From: Brachybacterium fresconis
GTDB lineage: Bacteria; Actinomycetota; Actinomycetes; Actinomycetales; Dermabacteraceae
Reading direction: 5' to 3'
NCBI RefSeq assembly: GCF_017876515.1
Contig: NZ_JAGIOC010000001.1
Span: forward strand, 3,534,001 to 3,598,000
Length of the DNA stretch: 64,000 nucleotides
A program made the translations under genes and the position numbers. Shown piece by piece: positions 8,228 to 16,313 of this stretch. Each line of letters begins with the position of its first letter. Within the stretch, counting starts at the first letter, position 1. The notes beneath the pieces were generated by a model. It saw only the letters and a list, made by a program, of their open reading frames with translations, made no database searches and was not told the DNA's origin.

Positions 8228-9325
8228 GTGCGGGTGGTGACCCGCGAAGTCCGATCCCTGGCTCCGGTGTTACAGCTGGACCCGGCTCGTTCGACGTTCG
8301 AGGAGATGCTGCGCCGCTACGCCGTCTCGATGCGCTCGCGTGGCCTGTCAGAAGCCACGATCCGGACGCATCAGTTCGGCGTGAAGCGGTTCTTCCATTT
8401 CGCTGAGACCTATCCGTGGGAGTGGCGGCCGCAGGACGTTGAAGACTTCACCTCGTCGCTGCTGTCTCGTCCGGAACCGTTGGCGCACTCCACGATCCGC
8501 GGCTACCACCAGATCGTGAAGGGCTTCTGCGGGTACATCTCGCATCCGTCCTACGACTGGGTCGACGTCTGTCTGGAACGGTTCGGGGCCGCGCCAGCCC
8601 AGATCTGTCATCCGTGGAACACGTTCGCGCACCTGGCTGAGTTCGAGGCACGGCCCACTCGACGGCCGTTCGGGTATGACGAGCTCGAGGCATTCTTCGC
8701 GCAGGCCGATGAGCGCGCCCACCACCTGCTCGCGGGCCGCAAGAAGGGTGCGTTGCCCGCGCTGCGGGACGCGCAGTTTTTCAAGACAGTCTACGCGTTC
8801 GGGCTCCGACGTCGCGAGGCGGTGATGCTCGATCTGAACGACCTCCGCCCCAATCCCTACGTTCCCGAGTGGGGCACGTATGCGAAGGTGCAGGTTCGAT
8901 ACGGCAAGGCGATGAAGGGGTCACCGCCGCGCCGCCGCACCGTGCTGGCGTGCCCGGAGTTCGCGTGGGCATCAGAAGGACTGCGCTACTGGGTTGAGGA
9001 AGTGCGACCGCGGCTCGCGACTGCGACGGAAGCTCTGTGGGTCAGTGAACGACGCACCCGCATGACAACTCGCACGGTGGACCAGCGGTTCGCGCAGATC
9101 CGCGACGCGGCGGGCCTGGATTCTGCGCTGACATTGCACAGTCTCCGCCACTCCTACGTGACCCACCTGGTCGAGTTTGGCTACGCCGCCCAGTTCGTGC
9201 AGGAGCAGGTCGGACACAATCACTCCTCGACGACCGCGATCTACACGTCGGTCGGTGACGACTTCAAGAACCGCATCTTCCAAGAAGCGCTGCGACGCGT
9301 GCTCGGAGAAGGAGAAACCGCATGA
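8228..9325 (+). CDS. Tyrosine recombinase (TnpA-like) of the transposon
   Basis: A 365-aa tyrosine recombinase. The N-terminal core-binding domain covers about residues 20-110 (the SAM-like YAVSMRSRGLSEATIRTHQ start). The catalytic domain shows the Arg in YAFGLRRREA (about 194), a Lys in KVQVRYGKAMK, H304 and R307 in LHSLRHSY, H330 in VGHNHSST, and Y339 in AIYTSV as the nucleophile. All catalytic positions are present, so it should be active. The track start is GTG 8228; GTG 8237 is an alternative and has GAGGTG 6 bp before it. The gene overlaps the XRE gene by four bases. It is probably the enzyme that moves the element. Confidence 0.93.
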   Translation: MRVVTREVRSLAPVLQLDPARSTFEEMLRRYAVSMRSRGLSEATIRTHQFGVKRFFHFAETYPWEWRPQDVEDFTSSLLSRPEPLAHSTIRGYHQIVKGFCGYISHPSYDWVDVCLERFGAAPAQICHPWNTFAHLAEFEARPTRRPFGYDELEAFFAQADERAHHLLAGRKKGALPALRDAQFFKTVYAFGLRRREAVMLDLNDLRPNPYVPEWGTYAKVQVRYGKAMKGSPPRRRTVLACPEFAWASEGLRYWVEEVRPRLATATEALWVSERRTRMTTRTVDQRFAQIRDAAGLDSALTLHSLRHSYVTHLVEFGYAAQFVQEQVGHNHSSTTAIYTSVGDDFKNRIFQEALRRVLGEGETA

Positions 9326-9648
9326 CCCGTCAATTCGATTGGCATCTTCGCCGCAAGCTCGCCGAGAACGGCATATACAAGACCACCGAGCTGGTGCCGC
9401 TGCTCGCCGATCAGGGCGTGAAACTCTCACGCGAGCAGGTCTACCGCCTGGTGACATCCAACCCGCAACGGCTGAACATCGAGGTCCTCGACGCGCTCTG
9501 CGTGATCCTCGACTGCACACCGAACGATCTGATCAGCTTCACCGTCGCGGCACGCGCGCAACCAAAAGCCGCCGGTGGCGGCACGGTCACCGACATCGGC
9601 ACACTCAAGACTGTCCCGGCGCGGATCACCCGGCCCGACAAGTCGTGA
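9322..9648 (+). CDS. XRE-family HTH regulator of the transposon
   Basis: A 108-aa protein with a Cro/C1-type helix-turn-helix over roughly residues 10-72 (KTTELVPLLADQGVKLSREQ, VYRLVTSNPQ, then LDALCVILDCTPNDLI), the layout of short XRE proteins. It overlaps the recombinase gene by four bases and the zinc-ribbon gene by four (GTGA). It likely represses the operon or assists the recombinase in end synapsis; which of these cannot be told from sequence. Confidence 0.88.
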   Translation: MTRQFDWHLRRKLAENGIYKTTELVPLLADQGVKLSREQVYRLVTSNPQRLNIEVLDALCVILDCTPNDLISFTVAARAQPKAAGGGTVTDIGTLKTVPARITRPDKS

Positions 9649-11603
9649 CCCCGCGATCATCTACCGCACTTCTCGACAACACCGCCGCGCTGCTCTCCCA
9701 TGGTGACCCGTGGACGGCGGTCGGCGAGGCGGGGGTGCGGGCGCTGCTCGAGCAGGTTGCCCCCACGCCGCAGGGGCAGGCACATCTTCGACGTTTCCTT
9801 GCCGAGGCGGACGCGACCTGGATCACTGACGCCGATCCGCACCTCCCTCGTCAGGCGCAACGATTGCTGCGGATGCTCCGAGCCAGCGGGTTCCCGGTCG
9901 CCCTGCCAGTATGCAGCGGATGCGGCCGAGAACAACTGCTCACGCAAACGCTCGAGGACGGACTCCGGGTCTGCAATGCGTGCCGGAACGTTCGATACAC
10001 CCGTCGCTGCGACGGCTGCGACAAGACCAGAGTGATCTCGCACCGCATCGAGGAGAAGAGCCTATGCGAGACCTGCTACCGGCGACGGCCGGAGGCAAAG
10101 AAGACTTGCATCCGATGTGGGCATGACCGGCTCGTCCAGAACCGAACAGCGGACGGCCCGATTTGCCCCCAGTGCGCGCCCGGCAAGATCGAGCCCTGCG
10201 TCCACTGCGGCCGTGAGCGGCGAGTCCAGGTCAGGTTCCTCGGCGGCGCGACTTGCGAACCCTGCTTCAACATCATCCGCGGCACTCGCCGCCCCTGCCC
10301 GCGATGCGGCACGGTCGGCCTGGTCGCGTCGGTCGCCGACGACGGTACTCTGGCGTGCTCGGCCTGCACAGGGGTGCGATCGCGGTTCATCTGCGCCGCG
10401 TGTGGCGTCGAAGACATCCGCAACGGGAAACGCTGCTACCCGTGCCTTGCACGCATCGCCATCGACGACCTGTTCGCCACCGGAACGCCCGCCCGCCGTC
10501 AGGCTCTCGAACCGCTCCGGCAACGCCTCCTCCACCACCCCGAACCCAAGAGCATGGCACGCTGGCCCGGCCGCAGCGCATCCGCCGCGATCCTGCGCGA
10601 GATCCTTACCGAGGACATCGAGCTCACCCATGAAGCATTGGACCAGCACCCCACGCTTCAGGCGGTGAACCTGCTCCGTCATGCGCTCGTCGACGTGGGC
10701 GCACTGGAACCCCGGGACACCGCATCGGTGCAGTTCACGGCCTGGATCGACACGTTCCTCCAGGGCCGCCCCGAACACATCACGCGCACCCTCGGGCCCT
10801 TTTGCCGGTGGCACGTCCCTGCTCGCAATCAGATACTCGTCCAACGCAATGGAATCACCGACGGCACGTTCGTTCGCGCCCGCCGCTTATGCCGGATCGC
10901 CGCTGACTTTCTCGCCGACCTTGACGCAGGCGGGATCGAACTGAAGACCGCCCCGCAAGACGCCGTGGAGTCCTACCTCGACCGGCACCCGCGCAACTTC
11001 GAACCGCTCGCTGCCTTCTTGCGCTGGGCGTCGCAGAGAGGAATCGCCGAACGGATCCACCCGATCCCGTCTCCATATGCGACCCCCTACACCGCGTACC
11101 CGATCGACACCTACAGAGCCTGGATGCACCGATTCGCGACGGACGAAACAATCCGGCTCAGAACCCGCATCTGCGGACTACTCGCAGGCATCTCCGGCAG
11201 GCCAAGCACGACCATCGCAGCCCTAAGCACCACGAGCATCATCGATGACACCGACGGGATGCAACTCCAGCTCGGGGCGACACCCTTCCAGCTGCCGCCC
11301 CCGTTGCCAGCGCTGATCCGACGGCAACTCGCCGCCCCACGGCGATGGGACATGGAATCAACGTGGCTCTTCCCGTCGAAACTGCGAGCCGGCGAACACG
11401 TGCACGCCAGCCGATTCACCACAGACCTGCAGAACCTCAACTGCAGCCTCGTCGAACTCCGAGGAGCCGCACTGCTAAACCTCGCCGCCACCATGCCCGT
11501 CGCACTGCTCTGCGACCTCACCGGAGCGTCGCCAAACGTCGCCGCAAGATGGCAGACCGTCGCCGCATCCGCCTATGCGCAATACCCCGCGATCCGGCTC
11601 TGA
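9645..11603 (+). CDS. Six-zinc-ribbon protein with degenerate tyrosine-recombinase-like C-terminus
   Basis: The start is taken as the GTG at 9645 overlapping the XRE stop, which gives 652 aa; the longer upstream frame would be antisense to sense of the two preceding genes and is rejected. Residues about 90-266 contain twelve CxxC motifs (CSGC, CNAC, CDGC, CETC, CIRC, CPQC, CVHC, CEPC, CPRC, CSAC, CAAC, CYPC), that is six consecutive zinc ribbons. The C-terminal 300 residues resemble a core-binding plus catalytic recombinase fold; VELRGAALLNLA and CDLTGASPNVAARW align with the HxLR and (V/L)GH boxes of the first recombinase but lack the His residues, and a Tyr remains near the end. It is probably a DNA-binding accessory factor of transposition. 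Confidence 0.75.
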   Translation: MTPRSSTALLDNTAALLSHGDPWTAVGEAGVRALLEQVAPTPQGQAHLRRFLAEADATWITDADPHLPRQAQRLLRMLRASGFPVALPVCSGCGREQLLTQTLEDGLRVCNACRNVRYTRRCDGCDKTRVISHRIEEKSLCETCYRRRPEAKKTCIRCGHDRLVQNRTADGPICPQCAPGKIEPCVHCGRERRVQVRFLGGATCEPCFNIIRGTRRPCPRCGTVGLVASVADDGTLACSACTGVRSRFICAACGVEDIRNGKRCYPCLARIAIDDLFATGTPARRQALEPLRQRLLHHPEPKSMARWPGRSASAAILREILTEDIELTHEALDQHPTLQAVNLLRHALVDVGALEPRDTASVQFTAWIDTFLQGRPEHITRTLGPFCRWHVPARNQILVQRNGITDGTFVRARRLCRIAADFLADLDAGGIELKTAPQDAVESYLDRHPRNFEPLAAFLRWASQRGIAERIHPIPSPYATPYTAYPIDTYRAWMHRFATDETIRLRTRICGLLAGISGRPSTTIAALSTTSIIDDTDGMQLQLGATPFQLPPPLPALIRRQLAAPRRWDMESTWLFPSKLRAGEHVHASRFTTDLQNLNCSLVELRGAALLNLAATMPVALLCDLTGASPNVAARWQTVAASAYAQYPAIRL

Positions 11604-11808
11604 GCCGAGCTTGACCACGGGCCCGACGGATCCGTGATCGACGGCTTCGCATGCTCTGGCATGCACCTCGTGTGGTCGCCGACGTGGGCTGGTGGATTAG
11701 TCCCGTTGGCCAGGTAGATCGAGGGCGCCACGTGGCTGCCGCAACCTGAATGGTGTAACGTGCGTCACTCACGCATCAGCGAGAGCAATGAGAGGACGTG
11801 TTTCACGT

Positions 11809-12195
11809 ATGCGTCGCAAAGTCCTTACGGCCGCGGCAACTCTGGCAGTTTCGGCGGGAACCGCATTCGGCACTGCTGGGGTTGCTTACGCCGATAATCC
11901 CAGTGTCTCAGAGACAACCGCTACTTGCATCACTAGCGGAAGTAGCGGTGTCGAGGGCACCCCTTGGACGGGAAAGAATCCCGAAGACTGTTCGGGGGAG
12001 TATCGGCTCTATGACATTACGCGAGGCCGGCCGACACTGATCGCTCAGATTGACAATGCCGACTCGATCGGAATTAAGGAAGCTGTAGCTGGAGATTATG
12101 CGAGCGCACAGGACTGGTGTGCTGATAACTCGCTTTCCTGTAGCATCCTGACCGGTGCCGGGTTCTTCGTCTTGGGCATTCTTGTTAACAGGTAA
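11809..12195 (+). CDS. Small secreted protein, transposon cargo
   Basis: A Sec signal peptide is clear (MRRKVLTAAATLAVSAG, ending AGVAYA-D). The mature part is about 100 aa with four cysteines and ends in a hydrophobic stretch (SILTGAGFFVLGILVN). ATG 11809 is preferred because the signal peptide then starts with M-R-R-K; ATG 11788 is an alternative. The gene looks less GC-rich than its surroundings, which fits recent transfer. It is followed at once by a small membrane protein gene. A secreted toxin/bacteriocin with its immunity protein is one possibility, but no family is recognised. Confidence 0.6.
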   Translation: MRRKVLTAAATLAVSAGTAFGTAGVAYADNPSVSETTATCITSGSSGVEGTPWTGKNPEDCSGEYRLYDITRGRPTLIAQIDNADSIGIKEAVAGDYASAQDWCADNSLSCSILTGAGFFVLGILVNR

Positions 12196-12211
12196 GTACA
12201 GGAGGGTGCCC

Positions 12212-12412
12212 GTGTCGCGTTTTACGAGGTTCTGTCTACGATTTGTCGGCGGCTACGTTGGAAGTATTTTAGTACTCAAAATGCTGACAGTGGATGTCGG
12301 TCTAGAGGAGTTTCTGGCGGTCGGCTGCACTCTCCTGCTTGGGGAAGTGCTATTGCGGACTGCTCGCAAGGTCCGCTTCCGCTCCGAACGGAACGGTGCC
12401 ACTCAACCCTAA
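12212..12412 (+). CDS. Small two-helix membrane protein, transposon cargo
   Basis: A 66-aa protein starting at GTG 12212, preceded by a strong AGGAGGG at 12200-12206. It has two hydrophobic segments (FVGGYVGSILVLKML and FLAVGCTLLLGEVLL) and a basic tail. The gene begins 16 bp after the secreted-protein gene, so they are cotranscribed. Immunity or export partner of the secreted protein is conceivable but unproven. Confidence 0.55.
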   Translation: MSRFTRFCLRFVGGYVGSILVLKMLTVDVGLEEFLAVGCTLLLGEVLLRTARKVRFRSERNGATQP

Positions 12413-12728
12413 TGTCGCATTTCGTTAGTGGCGGGCGGTTCTTGGGTCGGGAGATCGGATATAGCTCCTTCCCTTGTGTTTCACGATGACGACGACGTGG
12501 AATTTCGGCGCTGGCTATTGTCCTCGACGGATGAAGTCTGCTGATCACGGGGAGCGGGCACAGAACCTACTGTTGGGATGCGAAGGTATGGCCAACATCG
12601 AGATCGCTCATCGACGCCGGGAACCTGTGCCCAGGCGGTCGGCCCGCGGCCTCAACGTGCGGGCGGTCACTCCACAACTGCGAAGTCATCCGAGTATTGC
12701 CCACTGCAATTGAGCACTTGCACCAGAC
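12413..12728. other. Right end of the transposon, no gene seen
   Basis: About 315 bp between the last cargo gene and the junction. No convincing gene: the short open frames have no ribosome binding site or family resemblance. It contains the right-end inverted repeat near its right edge. Confidence 0.5.
12701..12720 (-). repeat. Right-end inverted repeat of the transposon
   Basis: On the minus strand this reads CAAGTGCTCAATTGCAGTGG, matching the left end (CAAGTG..CA..TTGCA.TGG) with two small gaps. It stops 8 bp short of the junction defined by the mazG-like frame. Confidence 0.6.
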
Positions 12729-12833
12729 CTCGATCGCGACGGACTTGGCGAGGTTCTCCGGACTGTGGAACTGCTCCCAGTCGCGTTCGGCCATGAACGA
12801 GCGAAGAGTCGGAAGGAGTGGGGCATCGGTCAC
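12729..12833 (-). pseudogene. mazG-like pyrophosphohydrolase, N-terminal fragment
   Basis: The piece starts at GTG 12833 and encodes LRSFMAERDWEQFHSPENLA and KSVAIE, the typical start of short MazG-like proteins (R-D-W-x-Q-F-H-x-P-x-N-L-A). At 12729 the frame runs into the right end of the tyrosine-recombinase transposon. Its natural continuation, AGELLE, is found 4.8 kb away at 7951. The intact gene would have coded for 106 aa and headed an operon with the GIY-YIG/helicase gene. Confidence 0.88.
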
Positions 12834-13140
12834 GACCTCACCGTAGCAATGGTCGACACTGGGATAGGTGACGAGAGCGGAAGCGAGGGGCGCGTCTCTG
12901 GATGTCGTCCGGCGCGGTCCTCACCATCCGAACGACCGCCCCGTTGGCGCCCCGAATCCGCGGCCTCGCCGCGCAGCCCCTCAGGTCACAGAGCTGCGGC
13001 TAAGAGACGGGACCCATGCATTAAGCCATGACGCGTGCATCCGATGATGCCGCATACGGGTCATCGTTCCCTTCGCGCAGAAGCAACGCTCTCGAGGCGT
13101 CGTGCGGACATGCCCCTCGGACCTGGCGCCTCCGGCGCTG
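12834..13140. other. Intergenic region between mazG-like start and ABC operon end
   Basis: About 307 bp with no gene I can support. It should contain the original leftward promoter of the mazG-like/GIY-YIG operon. The sequence marks the edge between the accessory island and the sugar-transport cassettes. Confidence 0.4.
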
Positions 13141-14052
13141 TCACCGACCGCCGAGGCCTGCGGTGGCGATTCCGCTGACGAGGTGACGCCGCAGCAGCAG
13201 CACGAGGATCACCGTCGGGACCATCGAGACGATGGAGGCGGCCATGACGAGGTGCCACTGGCTGCCCTGCTGGCTGAAGAAGAGCGCCAGTCCGACGGGG
13301 ACCACGCCCTTCTCGTAGATGCTGTGGGTGATCACGAGCGGCCACAGGAAGCTGTTCCAGTAGGTGATGAAGGTGAAGACCGCCAGGACGGCGAGGGTGG
13401 GCCGTGCCAGGGGCAGCATCACCGAGAGGAAGATGCGAGCATGCCCCGCCCCGTCGATGCGTGCGGCGTCCTCCAGCTCAGCCGGCACCCCCAAGAAGAA
13501 CTGCCGGACGAGGAACGTGCCGAAGGCCGTGAAGGCGAAGGGGAGGATGAGCGCCTGGTACGAGTCGACCCAGCCGAACACCTGCATCTCGATGAACAGC
13601 GGGATGACCAGGACCTCCTGCGGGATCATCAGCGTGGACAGGAAGAGCAGGAAGAAGAGCGCGCGCATCCGCCACCGCAGCCGGGCGAAGGCGTATGCGG
13701 CCAGGCTGGAGACGGCGAGCACGATCACCGTCCCGGCGCCGGCCACCACGAGGCTGTTGGCGATGAACCGCAGGAACGGCAGGTACGTCATCGCCTCGAT
13801 GTAGTTTTCCCACCGGATCTCCGAGCCCAGCAGAGTCGGCGGGATGTCGAAGATGTCCGCCGGGGGCTTCAGGGAGACCGCCACGGCATAGATGATCGGC
13901 GACAGGAAGACGAGGGCGGTTAGCCACAGCAGTGCGGCGGAGATCGCGTGCCGCACCGCCCGCGGACGCCTCCTGCGGCGGGCGGAGGGCTGCGGGTTCC
14001 CGGACCGATGGCTCTGCGGCACCAGCGGCTCGCGGGTCGTCTCAGGAGTCAT
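13141..14052 (-). CDS. Sugar ABC transporter permease (MalG type)
   Basis: A 303-aa inner-membrane permease of the carbohydrate uptake family. It has a basic N-terminus, about six membrane segments, and the EAA loop EDAARIDGAGHARIFLSVML, which contacts the ATPase. It ends in a typical LRRHLVSGIATAG tail. It overlaps the MalF-type gene by 11 bp and is last in a leftward operon with a binding protein and an alpha-L-fucosidase, so the substrate is probably a fucosylated oligosaccharide or its product. No ATPase gene is in the operon; a shared MsiK-type ATPase elsewhere would be usual in actinobacteria. Confidence 0.92.
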   Translation of the reverse strand: MTPETTREPLVPQSHRSGNPQPSARRRRRPRAVRHAISAALLWLTALVFLSPIIYAVAVSLKPPADIFDIPPTLLGSEIRWENYIEAMTYLPFLRFIANSLVVAGAGTVIVLAVSSLAAYAFARLRWRMRALFFLLFLSTLMIPQEVLVIPLFIEMQVFGWVDSYQALILPFAFTAFGTFLVRQFFLGVPAELEDAARIDGAGHARIFLSVMLPLARPTLAVLAVFTFITYWNSFLWPLVITHSIYEKGVVPVGLALFFSQQGSQWHLVMAASIVSMVPTVILVLLLRRHLVSGIATAGLGGR

Positions 14053-14974
14053 AGTGCACCCACTTCTTCTGTCCGATGAACTGCACGAGTGTCACGAGCA
14101 GGATGAGGGCGAACAGGAACCAGCCCGCGGCCGCCGCCGACCCCAGGGAGAAGGCGCTGAACCCTTCCCGATAGACGAAGAGCACCAGTGTCTCCGTCGC
14201 GTTCCCGGGTCCTCCGCCCGTCAGCAGGTAGGGCTGGGCGAAGACCTGGAACGAGGTGATCAGCGTCATCGTCGTCGCGAAGAACATCATCGGGGAGATC
14301 ATCGGCAGGGTGACGGAGCGGAACCGCTGCAGCGGCGTCACCCCGTCGACGCTCGCGGCGTCCTGCACGGACTGCGGGATCTGGTCCAGCGCCGCGGAGA
14401 AGATCAGCATGTTGTACCCGAATCCCTGCCACACGCTCATCACGACCATCGAGATCATCGCCCAGGAGCTGTCTCCCAGGAAGTTGGGCGCCTCGACCCC
14501 CAGCGGTGCCAGCACTCCATCGATGGCGCCGTCGGGCTGATACATGAGCCTCCAGACCAGTACCTGCGCGACGATCGGCGTGACGACGGGGATGAAGAAG
14601 ATGACTCGCAGCGTCTGCTTCCCTCTCCTCATCGTGGAGATCCAGATCGCGAGTCCCAGCGACACGATGATGTTCAGCGGCAGGTACAGCCCGGTGTAGA
14701 GCACGGTGTTGACGATGACCCGGCGGAACTGGCGGCTGGTGAGCAGATCCGTGTAGTTCGAGAGCCCGAGGAACTCGCGGTCGCCGAAGGCCGGCCAGTT
14801 CCACAGGCTCACCACCACCGACATCACGATGGGGAAGAGCGTGAACGCCGTCAGGCCGATGAACGCGGGGGAGGTGAAGGCGGCGGCGGCCACGGAGTCG
14901 GAGCGGCGCCGCCGGCGTGCTCCGGGCGTCGGCGGTGTGCGCGTTGCCTGCGCCGCGGTTCGGGTCATCGTCAC
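14042..14974 (-). CDS. Sugar ABC transporter permease (MalF type)
   Basis: A 310-aa permease with about six membrane segments and the EAA loop QDAASVDGVTPLQRFRSVTL. The GTG at 14974 and the ATG six bases later both follow a GGAGGAGG motif. It pairs with the MalG-type permease to form the membrane channel. The gene follows the binding-protein gene by 48 bp. Confidence 0.92.
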   Translation of the reverse strand: MTMTRTAAQATRTPPTPGARRRRRSDSVAAAAFTSPAFIGLTAFTLFPIVMSVVVSLWNWPAFGDREFLGLSNYTDLLTSRQFRRVIVNTVLYTGLYLPLNIIVSLGLAIWISTMRRGKQTLRVIFFIPVVTPIVAQVLVWRLMYQPDGAIDGVLAPLGVEAPNFLGDSSWAMISMVVMSVWQGFGYNMLIFSAALDQIPQSVQDAASVDGVTPLQRFRSVTLPMISPMMFFATTMTLITSFQVFAQPYLLTGGGPGNATETLVLFVYREGFSAFSLGSAAAAGWFLFALILLVTLVQFIGQKKWVHYDS

Positions 14975-15022
14975 GTGGTCCTCCTCCGAGAGGTCGCCGC
15001 GCCTCGTCGCACGGCTTGTGGG

Positions 15023-16273
15023 TCAGCGTTCGTACTCGTCCTGGAGGATGCGCAGGACGCTCTGCGGATCCTTCTCCCCGTTGAATGCCTGCCCTCCGTA
15101 CTGGGCGATGCCGTCGGCGACCTGAGTCCAGTTCTCGCTCGTGACCAGTGGTGTGGCCGTGTCGAGCGCCGCCGACAGAGCCTCTTCGGAACCCGCCGGG
15201 GCGTTCGCGTACCAGGACGCCTGCGGTGCGGTCCGCGACGGGAAGGCTCGGCCCTCGGAGGCCAGTGCTTCCAGTGTGTCCGGTCCCGTGAGGCTGGTGA
15301 CCGCGAGGAACGCCTCGTCGACGACGGGGCAGCTCGTGGAGATGCCGAAGCCGGACCCCGCGGAGAGCGTCGCGGGACCGTTCGACCCGACGGGCAGAGG
15401 GACGAGGCCGACGGTGAAGTCCGCCTGGGCGTTGACGTTCAGGATCGCCCACGGGCCGGTGGGGACCATGGCCGCGTTCCCGGCCAGGAACTGATCGAGG
15501 GCGACGTCGGTGTTCCCCGAGATCTCCGGTGCCACTCCGAGATCGCGCACCAGTCCGGAGTACCAGCTGAAGGCCTCGATCATGGCCGGGGAGTCGAGGG
15601 TCAGCCGGCGATCGTCGGTCACCGCCGTGGCGCCGTTGTAGGACAGCAGCATGGAGAGCATGGGTTCGCTGTTGGGGAACGCGGAGTACCCGAACTGGGT
15701 ACCCTGCGTCAGGGAACGCGCCGCCTCTTCGAAGTCCTCGATCGTCCACCCCGCGCCGGGCGCAGGAACGCCGGAGGCCTCGAATATGTCCCGGTTGTAG
15801 AGCATCAGGATCGGCCCGTTGTCGTACGGCAACGCCATCTGCCTGCCCTCCGATTGCAGAGCCTCGAGGGCGTTGTCATCGAAGGCCGCCAGGTCCAGGT
15901 CGCTCTCCGCGATCAGGTCGTCCAGGGGGAGCATCGCGTCGTCGAAGGTCCCCAGCCGCAGGCTCTGCATGCTGACGACGCACGGAGCGGCGTCGCCGGC
16001 GATGCGGGTGCCGAGATTCGTGAAGTAGTCCTCGAACGCGCTGGTCTGCAGCTCGACCGTGAGATTCGAGTGTTCGCGCTCGACGGTGCGGGCGGCGTCC
16101 TGCCAGGACTGCCGCTCCTCGCTGCCGCCGGACCACATCGTCCACGAGACGGTGGCGTGGCCCGAGGAGTCGGCATGCCCGCCGGGGTCCGTCGCGGGCG
16201 CGCACGACGCCAGAAGCGGGCCGGCGAGCATCGCGGAGGTCAGCGTCCTCCGCGAGAGGGTATGAGGGAACAT
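15023..16273 (-). CDS. Sugar ABC transporter substrate-binding lipoprotein
   Basis: A 416-aa extracellular solute-binding protein. ATG 16273 is chosen over the longer frame because it gives a proper lipoprotein signal (SRRTLTSAMLAGPLLASC, Cys about residue 24) and has GAGGAG 6 bp before it. Family-1 features include TVSWTMWSGG at the mature start and IEDFEEAARSLT. It delivers sugar to the two downstream permeases. Confidence 0.9.
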   Translation of the reverse strand: MFPHTLSRRTLTSAMLAGPLLASCAPATDPGGHADSSGHATVSWTMWSGGSEERQSWQDAARTVEREHSNLTVELQTSAFEDYFTNLGTRIAGDAAPCVVSMQSLRLGTFDDAMLPLDDLIAESDLDLAAFDDNALEALQSEGRQMALPYDNGPILMLYNRDIFEASGVPAPGAGWTIEDFEEAARSLTQGTQFGYSAFPNSEPMLSMLLSYNGATAVTDDRRLTLDSPAMIEAFSWYSGLVRDLGVAPEISGNTDVALDQFLAGNAAMVPTGPWAILNVNAQADFTVGLVPLPVGSNGPATLSAGSGFGISTSCPVVDEAFLAVTSLTGPDTLEALASEGRAFPSRTAPQASWYANAPAGSEEALSAALDTATPLVTSENWTQVADGIAQYGGQAFNGEKDPQSVLRILQDEYER

Positions 16274-16313
16274 ACTGTCTCCTCGTCGAGACGGGCGGGA
16301 GTCCGCCGGCGGG

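Larger units (their letters stand above)
7952..12728 (+). mobile_element. Tyrosine-recombinase transposon with XRE and zinc-ribbon genes, about 4.8 kb
   Basis: The borders are set by the interrupted mazG-like gene: joining 7951 to 12729 rebuilds the reading frame exactly (the codon GAG directly followed by GCC), so no target bases are duplicated or lost. The left and right ends carry an imperfect inverted repeat built on CAAGTG..CA..TTGCA.TGG. The element encodes a canonical tyrosine recombinase, an XRE protein and a large protein with a degenerate recombinase-like C-terminus, in one tightly overlapping operon, followed by two small genes that look like cargo. Insertion without target duplication and multiple recombinase-type proteins recall Tn554 (TnpA, TnpB, TnpC), but the large protein differs. 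I do not know a name for this family. Confidence 0.85.

Noticed and set aside
9177-9644. N-terminal extension of the zinc-ribbon gene
   Set aside because: The extension reads through the recombinase and XRE genes in another frame; the GTG at 9645 with the GTGA overlap is a better start.
12474-12713. 79-aa plus-strand open frame at the transposon right end
   Set aside because: No ribosome binding site and no recognisable composition; it overlaps the end repeat and is probably non-coding.
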